Notes: generated by a model not told the origin, from the sequence alone. Shown: positions 40,753 to 49,746, numbered from the stretch's first letter. The stretch: DNA of 64,000 nucleotides from Fibrobacter sp. UWR3 (GCF_900143055.1 NZ_FRCW01000002.1:248001-312000), one strand, 5' to 3'. Numbers and translations: made by a program.

Positions 40753-41742
40753 TTATTGCCGGGAGGCGATTTTCACGCAGTCCGCCGCAATCCGGGCAAT
40801 GCGCTTGCCCCAGTCACCGCAGGCTCCGTCCAATAGCTTGAGGAAGAACCTGTGTTCGTTCTCGAGCGAATCCGGGATGTGGGCGATTTCGCCGTTGTCG
40901 AGATATCGCGCGAGACTCACGGTGTAATCAGAGCCGGGAGAGCCTCCCTGCCGGCCATAGCTCACGGAAATCGTGCGTACATCTACGTCGCTGTCGCGGT
41001 TCACGTAAAAATCCGCAGTCACGCCCTTGTAGGGCCCGCGCGCAACCTTCAAATACAGCCTTGCCCTATCGCGGGATTCGGCAGATGTCTTGAACGAGAT
41101 ATCGACATCTTCATACCGGAACAGGGTGAAGAACAGCCCGAGATCGTGAACCAGCAAATCGAGGGAAACGTCTACATCGCGGCAGCGTTCAGAATACTTG
41201 TGCTCGCGCCGGAATTCCAGGCGCACGTTGCCCGCGGGCAGATTATCGCCAGCAACAAACATATCGCCAGCAACAAACATATCGCCGGCACCTAATTGTT
41301 TATCGCCGGCATCGTATTGTTTATCGCCCGCACCAAGACGCGCGTTCAGTTCCGCAAGGAAATGCTTGCGAAAGTTCAGGAAAATCGGATTGAAGCATTC
41401 CGACTGCGCGACAAAAAGGAGCGTATCGTTTTTCGCAGCCAGGTCTACAAGTTCCTGCGCCTCCTCGCCGGAGATGGCAAGAGGTTTTTCGACAAGCACG
41501 GGAATCTTACGTTCCAGAAAGAACTTCGCGTAGGCATAGTGCGTCGATGCCGGCGACGCGATTACCGCAAAGTCTGCGGGCAATCCACCTGCAGTCTCGC
41601 ACGTTAATTTATCAGTAATCTCGTTAAATTCTTCTTGATTGTCCGCAGCAGCGATAAACTTCACACCGCACGCTTCAAAACGTGCGCGATGCCGCCCGCC
41701 CATGGTGCCGTTCCCGACAAGGATTGCATTATACGGTTTCAT
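40753..41742 (-). CDS. Gfo/Idh/MocA-family oxidoreductase with repeat insertion
   Basis: 329 residues. Rossmann start AILVGNGTMGGRHRARFEAC, then VIASPASTHYAYAKFFLERK and VLVEKPLAISGEEA (EKP motif, about 85-87), as in NAD(P)-dependent sugar dehydrogenases of this family. Residues 137-171 are a low-complexity run of AGD-containing repeats (AGDKQYD, AGDKQLG, AGDMFV twice) encoded by 18- and 21-nt direct repeats and inserted between family blocks. It overlaps the preceding phosphopantetheinyl transferase gene by 4 nt (ATGA). Confidence 0.82.
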   Translation of the reverse strand: MKPYNAILVGNGTMGGRHRARFEACGVKFIAAADNQEEFNEITDKLTCETAGGLPADFAVIASPASTHYAYAKFFLERKIPVLVEKPLAISGEEAQELVDLAAKNDTLLFVAQSECFNPIFLNFRKHFLAELNARLGAGDKQYDAGDKQLGAGDMFVAGDMFVAGDNLPAGNVRLEFRREHKYSERCRDVDVSLDLLVHDLGLFFTLFRYEDVDISFKTSAESRDRARLYLKVARGPYKGVTADFYVNRDSDVDVRTISVSYGRQGGSPGSDYTVSLARYLDNGEIAHIPDSLENEHRFFLKLLDGACGDWGKRIARIAADCVKIASRQ

Positions 41743-42494
41743 CGTGCAACCTCGTTGAACGACGCTTTCCCATCAGGCAAGTTCGTTTCATCAACCCGCA
41801 CACTTCCCGCAAGGTCAACATCTCGACAAACCACCCGATGTCCCTCGGGCATAGCCTTCAAGCAATACGCATGGCAGTAGCGGTCTCCTTCCGTCAGCTG
41901 GCAGGCAGGCAATTCAAAGAACCTGTATTCCGGTCGCGGGCCTTCGTGATCGAGCAATATGCCATCGGGCGTCACAGAAAGCGTGAACTTGTCCGGCGAA
42001 AGCGCCATCCCGCGCCCGGTCACCTTCATGTAGCATTCCTTCAGCGTCCAGAGCCTGCAAAAAGCAATATCCTGCGCATCGCCTTCCGGGAAAGAACGTA
42101 TCCACGCATTCTCGGATTCCTTGAAGAAACGCTCCGCAAGGCGGGAACGCCCCGGACGCACGCGCTCCACGTCGCAACCCGCCTCGTAGGGCGAAATAAC
42201 GCACATCACGCGCGTCTTGGAATGCGAGAGGTTGAAGTGCACCTCCGGCTCATCGCGAAAAGCGGGCTTCCCATTCTCGCCGAGCACCACATGGGCGTCC
42301 GCGCCTTCAATCCCGAAATCGCGACAAGCGATACGCAACAGCAGGCCCACCCCGAGCGACTGCGCACGGCCACCCGGGAACTTGAAACGCATCGCCTTCT
42401 CGCGGCGGTACTCGGGCACCGTCCCGAGCAGCCTTTCAAAAACTGCGGGGTCATTCAGAGCCGAAATATCTGCCGTGTAGACGAGCGTATCCAT
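41739..42494 (-). CDS. 4'-phosphopantetheinyl transferase (Sfp type)
   Basis: 251 residues. The diagnostic blocks are present: NLSHSKTRVMC, GCDVERVRPGR (Mg-binding Asp/Glu), and FCRLWTLKECYMKVTGRGM (WxxKExxxK). It moves phosphopantetheine from CoA to acyl or peptidyl carrier proteins. The start at 42494 (MDTLVYT) follows a TATATT box by 7 nt. The adjacent divergent gene is ybaK. Confidence 0.9.
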   Translation of the reverse strand: MDTLVYTADISALNDPAVFERLLGTVPEYRREKAMRFKFPGGRAQSLGVGLLLRIACRDFGIEGADAHVVLGENGKPAFRDEPEVHFNLSHSKTRVMCVISPYEAGCDVERVRPGRSRLAERFFKESENAWIRSFPEGDAQDIAFCRLWTLKECYMKVTGRGMALSPDKFTLSVTPDGILLDHEGPRPEYRFFELPACQLTEGDRYCHAYCLKAMPEGHRVVCRDVDLAGSVRVDETNLPDGKASFNEVAR

Positions 42495-42521
42495 ACCGCG
42501 CAATATAGCAATTTAGGCCTA

Positions 42522-42550
42522 TTGCACGCCATACCGCAAAGATTTATATT
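42522..42550 (+). promoter_or_regulatory. Promoter of ybaK, leaderless geometry
   Basis: TTGCAC (42522-42527), 17 nt, TATATT (42545-42550). The ATG begins 7 nt after the -10 box, at the expected transcription start. A divergent TATATT box for the transferase gene lies at 42502-42507. Confidence 0.7.
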
Positions 42551-42557
42551 TTACCAC

Positions 42558-43058
42558 ATGGACATCAAGAAGACAAACGCGGCACGCATTCTCGACCGCC
42601 AGAAAATCAGTTACGAGCTCATCCCCTACAAGGTCGACGAGAACGACCTCGGCGCACAGCACGTTGCCGACAGCCTCGGCGAAGACATCAACCAGGTTTT
42701 CAAAACCATCCTCGTTCACGGCGACAAGATCGGCTACCTCGTGTGCGTGGTGCCGGGAAATCTCGAAGTGGACCTGAAGGGCGCCGCCAAGGTCAGCGGC
42801 AACAAGAAAATCGACACCGTCCCGCTCAAGGACTTGACGCCGCTCACCGGCTACATCCGCGGCGGCTGCAGCCCGCTCGGCCTCAAGAAGAACTTCCCCA
42901 TCTTTATTCACGAGACGGCGATGCAGTTCCCGTTCATCTACGTGAGCGCGGGCGAACGCGGCCTGCAACTGAAAATCGCGCCTGCCGACCTCGTAAAGGC
43001 GACGCGCGCGACCGTCGGCGTGATTGCGAGAGTCCCGCCCGAAGCCCCGCAGGACTAG
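42558..43058 (+). CDS. ybaK: YbaK/EbsC-type aminoacyl-tRNA deacylase
   Basis: 166 residues. Blocks KTNAARILDRQKISYELIPY, VFKTILVHGDK, YIRGGCSPLG and FPIFIHETA are those of YbaK, which hydrolyses mischarged Cys-tRNA(Pro). The Lys of VFKT and the GGxSP-like GGCSP loop are the functional positions. The start is chosen at 42558 because upstream in-frame codons are unrelated and the promoter geometry fits. Confidence 0.93.
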   Translation: MDIKKTNAARILDRQKISYELIPYKVDENDLGAQHVADSLGEDINQVFKTILVHGDKIGYLVCVVPGNLEVDLKGAAKVSGNKKIDTVPLKDLTPLTGYIRGGCSPLGLKKNFPIFIHETAMQFPFIYVSAGERGLQLKIAPADLVKATRATVGVIARVPPEAPQD

Positions 43059-43063
43059 TTTCT

Positions 43064-44071
43064 TTACTTCACCGAGATGCTGCGGACGTTCCCGCCCTGC
43101 TTCACCAGAAAGATGCCGGAATGGAACCTGGCCTTGATGGCCGTGGTCAAGGCAGCATCGTTTTCCGTTTCAAAGGAACTGAGGAACTTGCCCTGGGCGT
43201 CGAATACGAGCGACGTATTGCTGCCGACGGTCACGGAGCGTATTCCCTGGAGAGCCGTGGTCGACGAACTGCTGACCTCAGGAGCAACAGAAGAACTCGA
43301 CGGCGTATCGCTCTCGATATAGACCTTCGCATAGGGGAAATCATACTCGCCCCTGGCTTTTGCCCCTTCGGAGTTTCCCGCTTCGCCAAGAATCTTTGCC
43401 TCGTGCATCTTGCCCATCTTCATGCCGAGTTCTTCCCACTTCTTGAAGTGGGCCGTAATGTCGATGGTACCGCAGTCGCGCTTCGAAGTACGCACACTGA
43501 AATACTGCTTGAAGTACTTGTTGTCTCCATCGATGGAATAGGAGGTACGGTCGCCTTCGTAAACCGTATACTTCGCTCCATCAATGTCATAAACACCATG
43601 TTTCTTTGCTGAGGATCCCTGGGCCACCCAATCGCCAGGCATGTATTCACTGCCGGTGTTATCGACGATGTACCACTCCACCAGCGGTTCGCGGGTCCAG
43701 CCATAAATACCGATATAGGAATACTGAATTCCCGAAAGATTGTTCTTGACCAACTTGAAATCCGCCTTCATGTGGCCAAGTTCGGCATGGGTCTTGTCGC
43801 TATTGAAAGAAAGCCCCGCGCGGCAAAGGTAGTCCTTGGCGCCGGTCATCTGGCAGTTGAAAGAACCATCGTCGTAGAACGTCGCGGAACCACCGTTGCC
43901 GCCTTCGTTCCAGAGTTCATATCCGATACCGTTACTGAACGAACCCACATTGTTCGTGGAGACCTCCACCTTGGAACCGCTATGGGCGGCAGTGTTGCAG
44001 AAATCCTGCGCAAACGCATTTGCAGCCAGGGCGCACATGGCAACCAGGCCATACTTGAGAATAGCTTTCAT
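43064..44071 (-). CDS. GH11 endo-1,4-beta-xylanase
   Basis: 335 residues. Signal peptide MKAILKYGLVAMCALAANAFA. The GH11 jelly roll is clear: NGIGYELWNEGGNGGSATFY, YSYIGIYGWTREPLVEWYIV (nucleophile Glu in PLVEWYIVD) and KMHEAKILGEAGNSEG (acid/base Glu in LGEAGN). A Ser-rich linker (PSSSSVAPEVSSSST) leads to a tail (SLVFDAQGKFLSSFE...GIFLVKQGGNVRSISVK) resembling T9SS-type sorting domains. AAGGATG precedes the start. It is secreted and cuts xylan. Confidence 0.93.
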   Translation of the reverse strand: MKAILKYGLVAMCALAANAFAQDFCNTAAHSGSKVEVSTNNVGSFSNGIGYELWNEGGNGGSATFYDDGSFNCQMTGAKDYLCRAGLSFNSDKTHAELGHMKADFKLVKNNLSGIQYSYIGIYGWTREPLVEWYIVDNTGSEYMPGDWVAQGSSAKKHGVYDIDGAKYTVYEGDRTSYSIDGDNKYFKQYFSVRTSKRDCGTIDITAHFKKWEELGMKMGKMHEAKILGEAGNSEGAKARGEYDFPYAKVYIESDTPSSSSVAPEVSSSSTTALQGIRSVTVGSNTSLVFDAQGKFLSSFETENDAALTTAIKARFHSGIFLVKQGGNVRSISVK

Positions 44072-44197
44072 ACAAACATCCTTTTTTCAAGAAATCTACT
44101 ACAAAAACACGTTTTCGCAGGGAGCATCCACCGCGCCCGTTATTCCAAGTTGGAACATTCAGGGCCCTGACGCAGGAATTTAGGCTATATTTAGAGA

Positions 44198-45172
44198 AAG
44201 CTCAAAAAGTTCGCAGCGCCCCTTGTAATCGTCACGGCAGCAAGTGCCGTCTTTTTCGCATGTTCCTCCGATTCGAGCAGCTCCGGCCCCGCAGAAGAAC
44301 CGCCCGCGAGCAGCAGCGACAAGATTGCCACGAATTCTTCGAGTTCGCTTCGGCTCAGCTCAGCGAACTTATCATCCTCTTCAATAGACGTTTCCGTCTC
44401 CGCCGAGACATCCTCCAGCGACAAGGGCTCTGATAAGGTTGGTGAGCCTGCCGAACCTGCCGAAGTGTACCTCTGGCACGACGAATTCGACTCAATCGAC
44501 ACCGCCACATGGACATTCGAGACAGGAGCGAGCGGCTGGGGCAACAACGAGTGGCAATACTACACCGCGCGCAGCGAGAACACCTTCGTGCAAGACGGCA
44601 TCCTCCACATCCGCGCGAACAAGGAAGATTACGAAGGCGCAAAATACACCTCGGCCCGTATGATAACCAAGGGCAAGTTCAGCTTCACCTACGGCACGGT
44701 AGAGGCCCGCATCGCGCTACCCGTAGGCAAGGGAATCTGGCCCGCATTTTGGATGCTAGGCGAAAACATCGACGCAGTTTCCTGGCCCGCCTGTGGCGAA
44801 ATCGACATCATCGAGGCGGTAAACGACGAGAACGTTGTCTACGGCACCAACCATTGGCAAGCCGGAGGGAACCAAGCCGACTACGGCAACAACACCAAAG
44901 ATTACTACGGCACGAGCAAGGAACTCGACATCACGCAGTTCCACAACTACAAGATGGTCTGGAACGAAAAGCTCATCGCGATGTACGTCGACGATTTCAA
45001 GTACCAAGAATTCGCCATCGAAGACGCGAAGGACGGGCTGGAGGCATTCCACAAGCCGCAATTCTTCATATTGAACGTAGCCGTCGCAGGCAACTGGCCC
45101 GGATTCGAGGTAGACGATTCGCAGTTCCCGAACGAGATGCTCGTGGACTACATCCGCGTCTCGCAGCCGTAA
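44198..45172 (+). CDS. GH16 beta-glucanase lipoprotein without a canonical start codon
   Basis: The catalytic domain is intact: WHDEFDSIDTATW, GIWPAFWMLG and the GEIDIIEAV catalytic motif (ExDxxE), so it should cut beta-1,3 or mixed-linkage glucan. Upstream and in frame lies a lipoprotein signal (KLKKFAAPLVIVTAASAVFF, then ACSSDSSSS) and a Ser-rich linker, but no ATG, GTG or TTG occurs between the stop at 44192-44194 and the GTG at 44465. A TATATT box at 44186-44191 is 6 nt before AAG at 44198, where a leaderless ATG would be expected. Either AAG is a mutated ATG, a non-standard start is used, or translation starts at 44465 without export. Confidence 0.75.
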   Translation, partial: KLKKFAAPLVIVTAASAVFFACSSDSSSSGPAEEPPASSSDKIATNSSSSLRLSSANLSSSSIDVSVSAETSSSDKGSDKVGEPAEPAEVYLWHDEFDSIDTATWTFETGASGWGNNEWQYYTARSENTFVQDGILHIRANKEDYEGAKYTSARMITKGKFSFTYGTVEARIALPVGKGIWPAFWMLGENIDAVSWPACGEIDIIEAVNDENVVYGTNHWQAGGNQADYGNNTKDYYGTSKELDITQFHNYKMVWNEKLIAMYVDDFKYQEFAIEDAKDGLEAFHKPQFFILNVAVAGNWPGFEVDDSQFPNEMLVDYIRVSQP

Positions 45173-45189
45173 AGCGCGCTATCCCGCGT

Positions 45190-46077
45190 CTACTCGGTCC
45201 ACTCGTAATCTGTGTCAATCACCGGGCATTTCCCCGCACCCGGGTCGCGGTCCGCATAAATACGATTCTCGAAGGGCATGCGGTCCATTTCACCGCAGTA
45301 GATGAACACGAATCCAAATACCTGGCCCTGGGTACTCCTGCAATTGCTGTCGCGGATATCGAGAACCGTAAGCGTATCGCTTGCAACGCCCACAAGCATG
45401 TGCGCGATGGAGCCTTCCTGACCACGCACGTTGTACAGGTACGTTTCGCAGCTCGAATCTTCTGCGGCCGCCTTCTGTGCCTGCGCGATAAGGCCCTTTG
45501 CCGATTCCGGGAACACGCTATTCAGGGCCTCGAGCCTGCCGCTCATCTTGTGCAGACCGGGGCTGTTCAGTTCCGTCACAGCACCCTCAACCGGCTGATT
45601 ACCCGTATCCGAAGAATCATCCGGAGTATGGGGCGGATTCAACGTACTGACGGATTTCGCGGAATACACAACCGCAGAGGCAATGACCGCCTTGTCGAAC
45701 TGCGCATCCGACACCCCGTAGAAACTTGCATAGTCTTCAAGCCCTGTCGGATTCATGGCGGGCTCACCGGGGCTAACGGAAGAAGAACTGCTTTTCGGTT
45801 CCGGCAGCATGGACTCACTCGGCTTTTCCGACGAACTGGATGCCGGTTCATTTTCCGACGAACTTGACAACGGCTCATCTAGTTCCGAACTGGACAGGCG
45901 CTCTTCCGGTTCCAAGCAGGAACTGGAAGATTCCAGGGCCAATTCGTTCGGTTCTACAGCGGTACCAGCAAGTTTGTCGGAATCGGAACAACCACAAACA
46001 AGCGCAACAGCAAGAACCGCAAGCGCAGACAAAGTAAAATGCAGGCGAACCGCCGAGAATCCAAAAGCCTTATTCAT
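45190..46077 (-). CDS. Ser-rich-linker lipoprotein
   Basis: 295 residues from the ATG at 46077, which has AAGGAG 7 nt upstream. Lipobox at VCGC after a long hydrophobic signal. The next 70 residues are a Ser/Glu/Pro-rich spacer with repeated SSSS blocks. The C-terminal domain (YGVSDAQFDKAVIASAVVYS ... QVFGFVFIYCGEMDRM) is unknown. It overlaps the end of the TIGR02147-type gene by 8 nt, so the two form an operon. Confidence 0.75.
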   Translation of the reverse strand: MNKAFGFSAVRLHFTLSALAVLAVALVCGCSDSDKLAGTAVEPNELALESSSSCLEPEERLSSSELDEPLSSSSENEPASSSSEKPSESMLPEPKSSSSSVSPGEPAMNPTGLEDYASFYGVSDAQFDKAVIASAVVYSAKSVSTLNPPHTPDDSSDTGNQPVEGAVTELNSPGLHKMSGRLEALNSVFPESAKGLIAQAQKAAAEDSSCETYLYNVRGQEGSIAHMLVGVASDTLTVLDIRDSNCRSTQGQVFGFVFIYCGEMDRMPFENRIYADRDPGAGKCPVIDTDYEWTE

Positions 46078-46930
46078 CGTCATTCTCCTTGTCGCTGCAG
46101 GCAACGGCATCGCCTTCCTTGATGTTCTTCGTCAGCGGGAAAAGTTGCAGGTTCAGGCGGTAAACCTGCTCGATGTTCTTTTCTTCCGAAGCGAGCGCCA
46201 CTATCCGACGGAGGCATTCGTCAAGTTCCTTCACGATTCGCCCGTACAGTTCCCTGGATATGCCCATGGTGACGCCCGTGAAGTTGCGTTCATTCACGGG
46301 GAGTTCCAGCGCGGGTGTCGCGAGCTTGGACATCTGGCGGTGCATTCCGCGCAGGGCAAGCCTTGTGGCATCGGGCGTTCCGGTAATCGAACTTTCCGTC
46401 TGCAAGAAGTTTTCGTCTTCGGTCTTTTTCAGGAGTCCCGACTTCGTGAGGAAATCGAGCGACTCGCGCACCTCGGCGGCACTCACGTCGGCATAGAACT
46501 TCTTCGCCATCTCGCCCGGAGTCGCGCCCGGCATCTGCGGGGCAAGTTCGCGCACCACCGGGTTCTGCCACGTCTCGTAAAACTTGAACAGGTCGCCTTC
46601 CAGCACGCGCACCTTGTGCACCTTCGCGATGGCGAGCATGTTGTTGTAGGCGGCGACCTTCTTCTCTTCGGATTCCACCTGACCGTATTCCACCATCGCG
46701 CGGAAATATTCCATCTCGAACCCCACGAGGCCCATGGCAGCCCCCGTGCGTTCCACGCCAATCCTGCTGAGCTTGCTCTTGCCGTCGCAAACTACCTTCA
46801 TGTACGAAGAAGAAGTGAAGCCCGCGATTTTCGAGAACTCACGCCACGAAAAGGCGGAGCAGCGCTTGCGCTCCTCGTAAAAATCCAGCATGTACTTGCG
46901 GAAATCGGAATATTCGACAATCGGTTTCAT
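46070..46930 (-). CDS. TIGR02147 family (DUF4423) protein, putative regulator
   Basis: 286 residues. The family start EYSDFRKYMLDFYEERK is followed by the HTH-like FSWREFSKIAGFTSSSYMKVVCDGKSKLS and the central TPGEMAKKFYADVSAAEVRESLDFLTKSGLL. This paralogous family is expanded in Fibrobacter and its genes often sit before a lipoprotein gene. It is thought to be regulatory; no ligand is known. A TATATT box 8 nt before the ATG at 46930 suggests a leaderless mRNA. Confidence 0.85.
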   Translation of the reverse strand: MKPIVEYSDFRKYMLDFYEERKRCSAFSWREFSKIAGFTSSSYMKVVCDGKSKLSRIGVERTGAAMGLVGFEMEYFRAMVEYGQVESEEKKVAAYNNMLAIAKVHKVRVLEGDLFKFYETWQNPVVRELAPQMPGATPGEMAKKFYADVSAAEVRESLDFLTKSGLLKKTEDENFLQTESSITGTPDATRLALRGMHRQMSKLATPALELPVNERNFTGVTMGISRELYGRIVKELDECLRRIVALASEEKNIEQVYRLNLQLFPLTKNIKEGDAVACSDKENDDE

Positions 46931-46999
46931 CACTCACAAATATACATTCCGCGGTCATCAAAAGCAAGCGTTTCATAGAACAAAATCAAAGTTTTTGTT

Positions 47000-47026
47000 A
47001 AAATTTGGTCATTTTTAGCAAATTTT
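47000..47026. promoter_or_regulatory. Inverted repeat upstream of bioB
   Basis: AAAATTTG (47000-47007) and CAAATTTT (47019-47026) are perfectly complementary. It lies in the 197-nt region between the divergent TIGR02147-type and bioB genes. An operator role is possible but unproven. Confidence 0.35.
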
Positions 47027-47127
47027 ATCATATTTTTGCCACGTATTGAACATTTTGTTGCATATACGCACGGATGCACGACCCGCATTTTTCTACATTT
47101 GGCACCGACTGTTTCAAGGAGCACGCC

Positions 47128-48099
47128 ATGTCTTTTGTCATCGACCTGAAGAACAAGGTTTTGCAAGGGTACGAAATCAACCGCGAAGAGGCTATCCAGC
47201 TGCTGGACGCCGACCTCGGCGAACTCACGCAGGCCGCGAACGAAATCCGCGAGAAATTCCACGGAAACGACTTTGACTTTTGCTCCATCGTGAACGCCCG
47301 CAGCGGGCGCTGCTCCGAAAACTGCAAGTATTGCGCACAAAGTAGTTACTACCGCACGGGCGCACCCGAATACAAGTTGCTCAGCGCCGACGAAATCGTC
47401 GATGACGCGAAGAAGAAGGAAGCGGCAGGCATCCCGCGATACTCCATCGTCACATCGGGACGCACGCTCTCGAACCGCGATGTCGAACAAATTAGCGAAG
47501 CCATCCGCAGGCTCAAAAAAGAGACCAAACTTTCCGTATGCCTTTCGGCAGGCCTCCTGAACAGGGAACAGTTCGAGAAGCTCAAGGAGGCGGGCCTCAC
47601 CCGCTTCCACAACAACCTGGAAACCTACCGCAGGCACTTCCCCGACGTTTGCACCACGCACACCTACGACGACAAGATTGCCACCTTGCATAACGCGCTT
47701 GCCGCAGGGCTCGAAATCTGCAGTGGCGGCATCATGGGGCTCGGCGAGACGATGGAAGACCGCATCGACATGTGCCTCGACCTGCGCGGGCTCGGCGTGA
47801 AGTCCACTCCGGTAAACGTGCTGAACGCCATCCCCGGCACTCCCTACGAGAACCTCCCGAAACTCACGAACGACGAGTTCTGCCGCATCGTGGCAATCTA
47901 CCGCTTCATCAACCCGAAGGCGTTCATCCGCCTCGCTGGCGGTCGCGGCGTACTGGGCGATGACGGCAAGCGCGCATTCCAGAGTGGTGCGAACGCGGCC
48001 ATCACCGACGACATGCTCACTACCGCCGGTGTAAACAGCTGCAAGGACTTCGAACTCGTGAAGGGTCTCGGGTTCGAACCGCACGGATTCATCGGATAG
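47128..48099 (+). CDS. bioB: Biotin synthase
   Basis: 323 residues from the ATG preceded by AAGGAG (47116-47121); an upstream in-frame start at 47074 adds 18 unlikely residues. The radical-SAM motif CSENCKYC follows the family block VNARSGR. YNNLE-like HNNLETYRRHFPDVCTTHTY and GLEICSGGIMGLGETMEDR are conserved BioB segments that help hold the second cluster and SAM. It inserts sulfur into dethiobiotin. Confidence 0.96.
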   Translation: MSFVIDLKNKVLQGYEINREEAIQLLDADLGELTQAANEIREKFHGNDFDFCSIVNARSGRCSENCKYCAQSSYYRTGAPEYKLLSADEIVDDAKKKEAAGIPRYSIVTSGRTLSNRDVEQISEAIRRLKKETKLSVCLSAGLLNREQFEKLKEAGLTRFHNNLETYRRHFPDVCTTHTYDDKIATLHNALAAGLEICSGGIMGLGETMEDRIDMCLDLRGLGVKSTPVNVLNAIPGTPYENLPKLTNDEFCRIVAIYRFINPKAFIRLAGGRGVLGDDGKRAFQSGANAAITDDMLTTAGVNSCKDFELVKGLGFEPHGFIG

Positions 48100-48148
48100 G
48101 AAAGCCCAGCCCCCTAAAGGGAGCGCGTTTTAATTACATTTCGTAGCG

Positions 48149-48832
48149 ATGGTTTCGCTTTCGAAAATCGCAGGCTTGATACTGGTCCCGATTTGTGCGG
48201 GGCTTGTGTGTTGCGCATTCCCCGAACGCACGGGTTACGACCGTAACATCGGCGACTACAAGCCGGTATCCACAGATGCGGGCGCGGCACAGGCAAGCAA
48301 TACAAGCGAAGATGCACCGGCAAAAAATGCGCAGGGAGAAGCAAAGGCAGAACCCGCAAGAACTGCGGCAAGGAGCGATTCTAGCCAGCACAAGAACTCC
48401 GCGCAGAAAGTCCGCGACGCGGCGACCCGGAAAGAAGCGGCAAAGGCGGCGCCGAAACCCGAATCGAAAGGTTCGCTCGAAAAATACGCAAGCGGATGGA
48501 TTGGCGCGAAATATGTGTATGGCGCCGCAAGCAAGAGCAAGACCGATTGTTCCGGGTTCGTGATGCAGGTTTACAAGGGTTACTTCAACATAGCGCTAGA
48601 CCACAATGCAGCAAGCATGTACAAGGACAGCCGCGGGTCAAGCGTGAGCCGCGGGAGCCTGCGCGAAGGCGACCTGGTGTTCTTCGGGAGTTTCTGGAAA
48701 ATCGACCACGTGGGCATCTACCTTTCGGGAGACAGGTTCATACATGCAAGTTCCAGCAAGGGCGTGATGATATCGCCCATGAACGACAAGTACTGGAGCC
48801 ACAAGTACCAGGGCGGGAGAAGGTTTAGGTAA
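48149..48832 (+). CDS. NlpC/P60 peptidoglycan endopeptidase, exported
   Basis: 227 residues. An N-terminal hydrophobic segment ending VCCAF suggests a lipoprotein or signal anchor. A long Ala/Lys/Glu-rich disordered linker precedes the NlpC/P60 domain, with DCSGFVMQVY (catalytic Cys), IDHVGIYL (catalytic His) and FIHASSSKGV (third His). It probably cuts peptide stems in peptidoglycan. A TACATT box lies 8 nt before the ATG. Confidence 0.9.
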   Translation: MVSLSKIAGLILVPICAGLVCCAFPERTGYDRNIGDYKPVSTDAGAAQASNTSEDAPAKNAQGEAKAEPARTAARSDSSQHKNSAQKVRDAATRKEAAKAAPKPESKGSLEKYASGWIGAKYVYGAASKSKTDCSGFVMQVYKGYFNIALDHNAASMYKDSRGSSVSRGSLREGDLVFFGSFWKIDHVGIYLSGDRFIHASSSKGVMISPMNDKYWSHKYQGGRRFR

Positions 48833-48868
48833 TTGATAATTGATGATTGATGATTGATAATGGATAAT
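48831..48868. repeat. TGATAATTGATGATTGA repeat, first block
   Basis: A degenerate 7-nt-period repeat immediately after the NlpC gene. Its copies place TGA and TAA in all three frames. A related block is at 49745-49776. Confidence 0.6.
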
Positions 48869-48894
48869 ACACGCTGTTTACTATCTTTCACACT

Positions 48895-49746
48895 ATGAAG
48901 AAAATCGCATTTCAGGGCCGGCGCGGGGCCTACAGCGAAAGCGCCGCATATCACTTGTTCGGAAACGATATCGAAGTTGTCCCGATGGACACGTTCGAGC
49001 AGATTTTCCAGGGCATCGAGACCGGCGCCGTGGATGGTGGGGCTATCCCCATCGAGAACTCCACCGCAGGTTCCATCTACGACAACTACGACCTTCTGTA
49101 CAAGTGGCGCCACCCTATCGTGGGCGAAGTCAAGCTTCAGATTTCGCATAGCCTGTGCGCGCTCCCCGGAACAAAGCTAGCAGACCTGAAGGAAGTGCTG
49201 AGCCACCCGCAGGGCCTTGCGCAATGCAGCCGATTCTTCGGGCGCAACCCGAAAATCAAGAGCACCGCGTTCTACGATACCGCAGGCAGTGCCGAAGAGG
49301 TTGCGAAGCGCGGCGATAAAACCGTAGGCGCGATTGCGAGCGCCTACGCCGGCAAGTTCTACGGCCTGGATATCTTGGCCGAAGGTATAGAGAACTTGCC
49401 GGGGGTGAACTTCACCCGGTTTTACGCCATCCAGAAGACGGCAAACCCGCTTCCGGAAGAAGGCACAATCAAGACAACGTTGTTGTTCATGCTGAGCGAT
49501 TCCGGCAAGTCAGGAGCACTGCATGCCGCACTCGGGTGTTTCGCGAAGCGCGACCTGAACCTCACCCGCATCGAGAGCCGCCCGCATCCTGACCGCCCGT
49601 GGGAATACATATTCCACCTCTCCTTCGAGGGGAGCCCGAAGGACCCTGCCGTCATCGAGGCGCTCAAGGAACTGCAAAGCTACTGCGACTTCGTGTACCG
49701 TCTCGGGAGTTTCCGCGAAGGCACGACGGAGAAACTGAGTTATTAA
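48895..49746 (+). CDS. pheA: Prephenate dehydratase
   Basis: 283 residues. FQGRRGAYSESAA, AIPIENSTAGSIYDNYDLL, ISHSLCALPGT, and the catalytic-region NFTRFYAI are characteristic, followed by a C-terminal ACT domain with LTRIESRPHPDRPWEYIFHL, which binds phenylalanine for feedback control. It is monofunctional, with no chorismate mutase domain. A TATCTT box sits 7 nt before the ATG, so the mRNA may be leaderless. Confidence 0.95.
   Translation: MKKIAFQGRRGAYSESAAYHLFGNDIEVVPMDTFEQIFQGIETGAVDGGAIPIENSTAGSIYDNYDLLYKWRHPIVGEVKLQISHSLCALPGTKLADLKEVLSHPQGLAQCSRFFGRNPKIKSTAFYDTAGSAEEVAKRGDKTVGAIASAYAGKFYGLDILAEGIENLPGVNFTRFYAIQKTANPLPEEGTIKTTLLFMLSDSGKSGALHAALGCFAKRDLNLTRIESRPHPDRPWEYIFHLSFEGSPKDPAVIEALKELQSYCDFVYRLGSFREGTTEKLSY

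Noticed and set aside
41230-41334. CRISPR array
   Set aside because: Direct repeats are 18-21 nt, contiguous without spacers, and in frame within a coding sequence; no cas genes are present.
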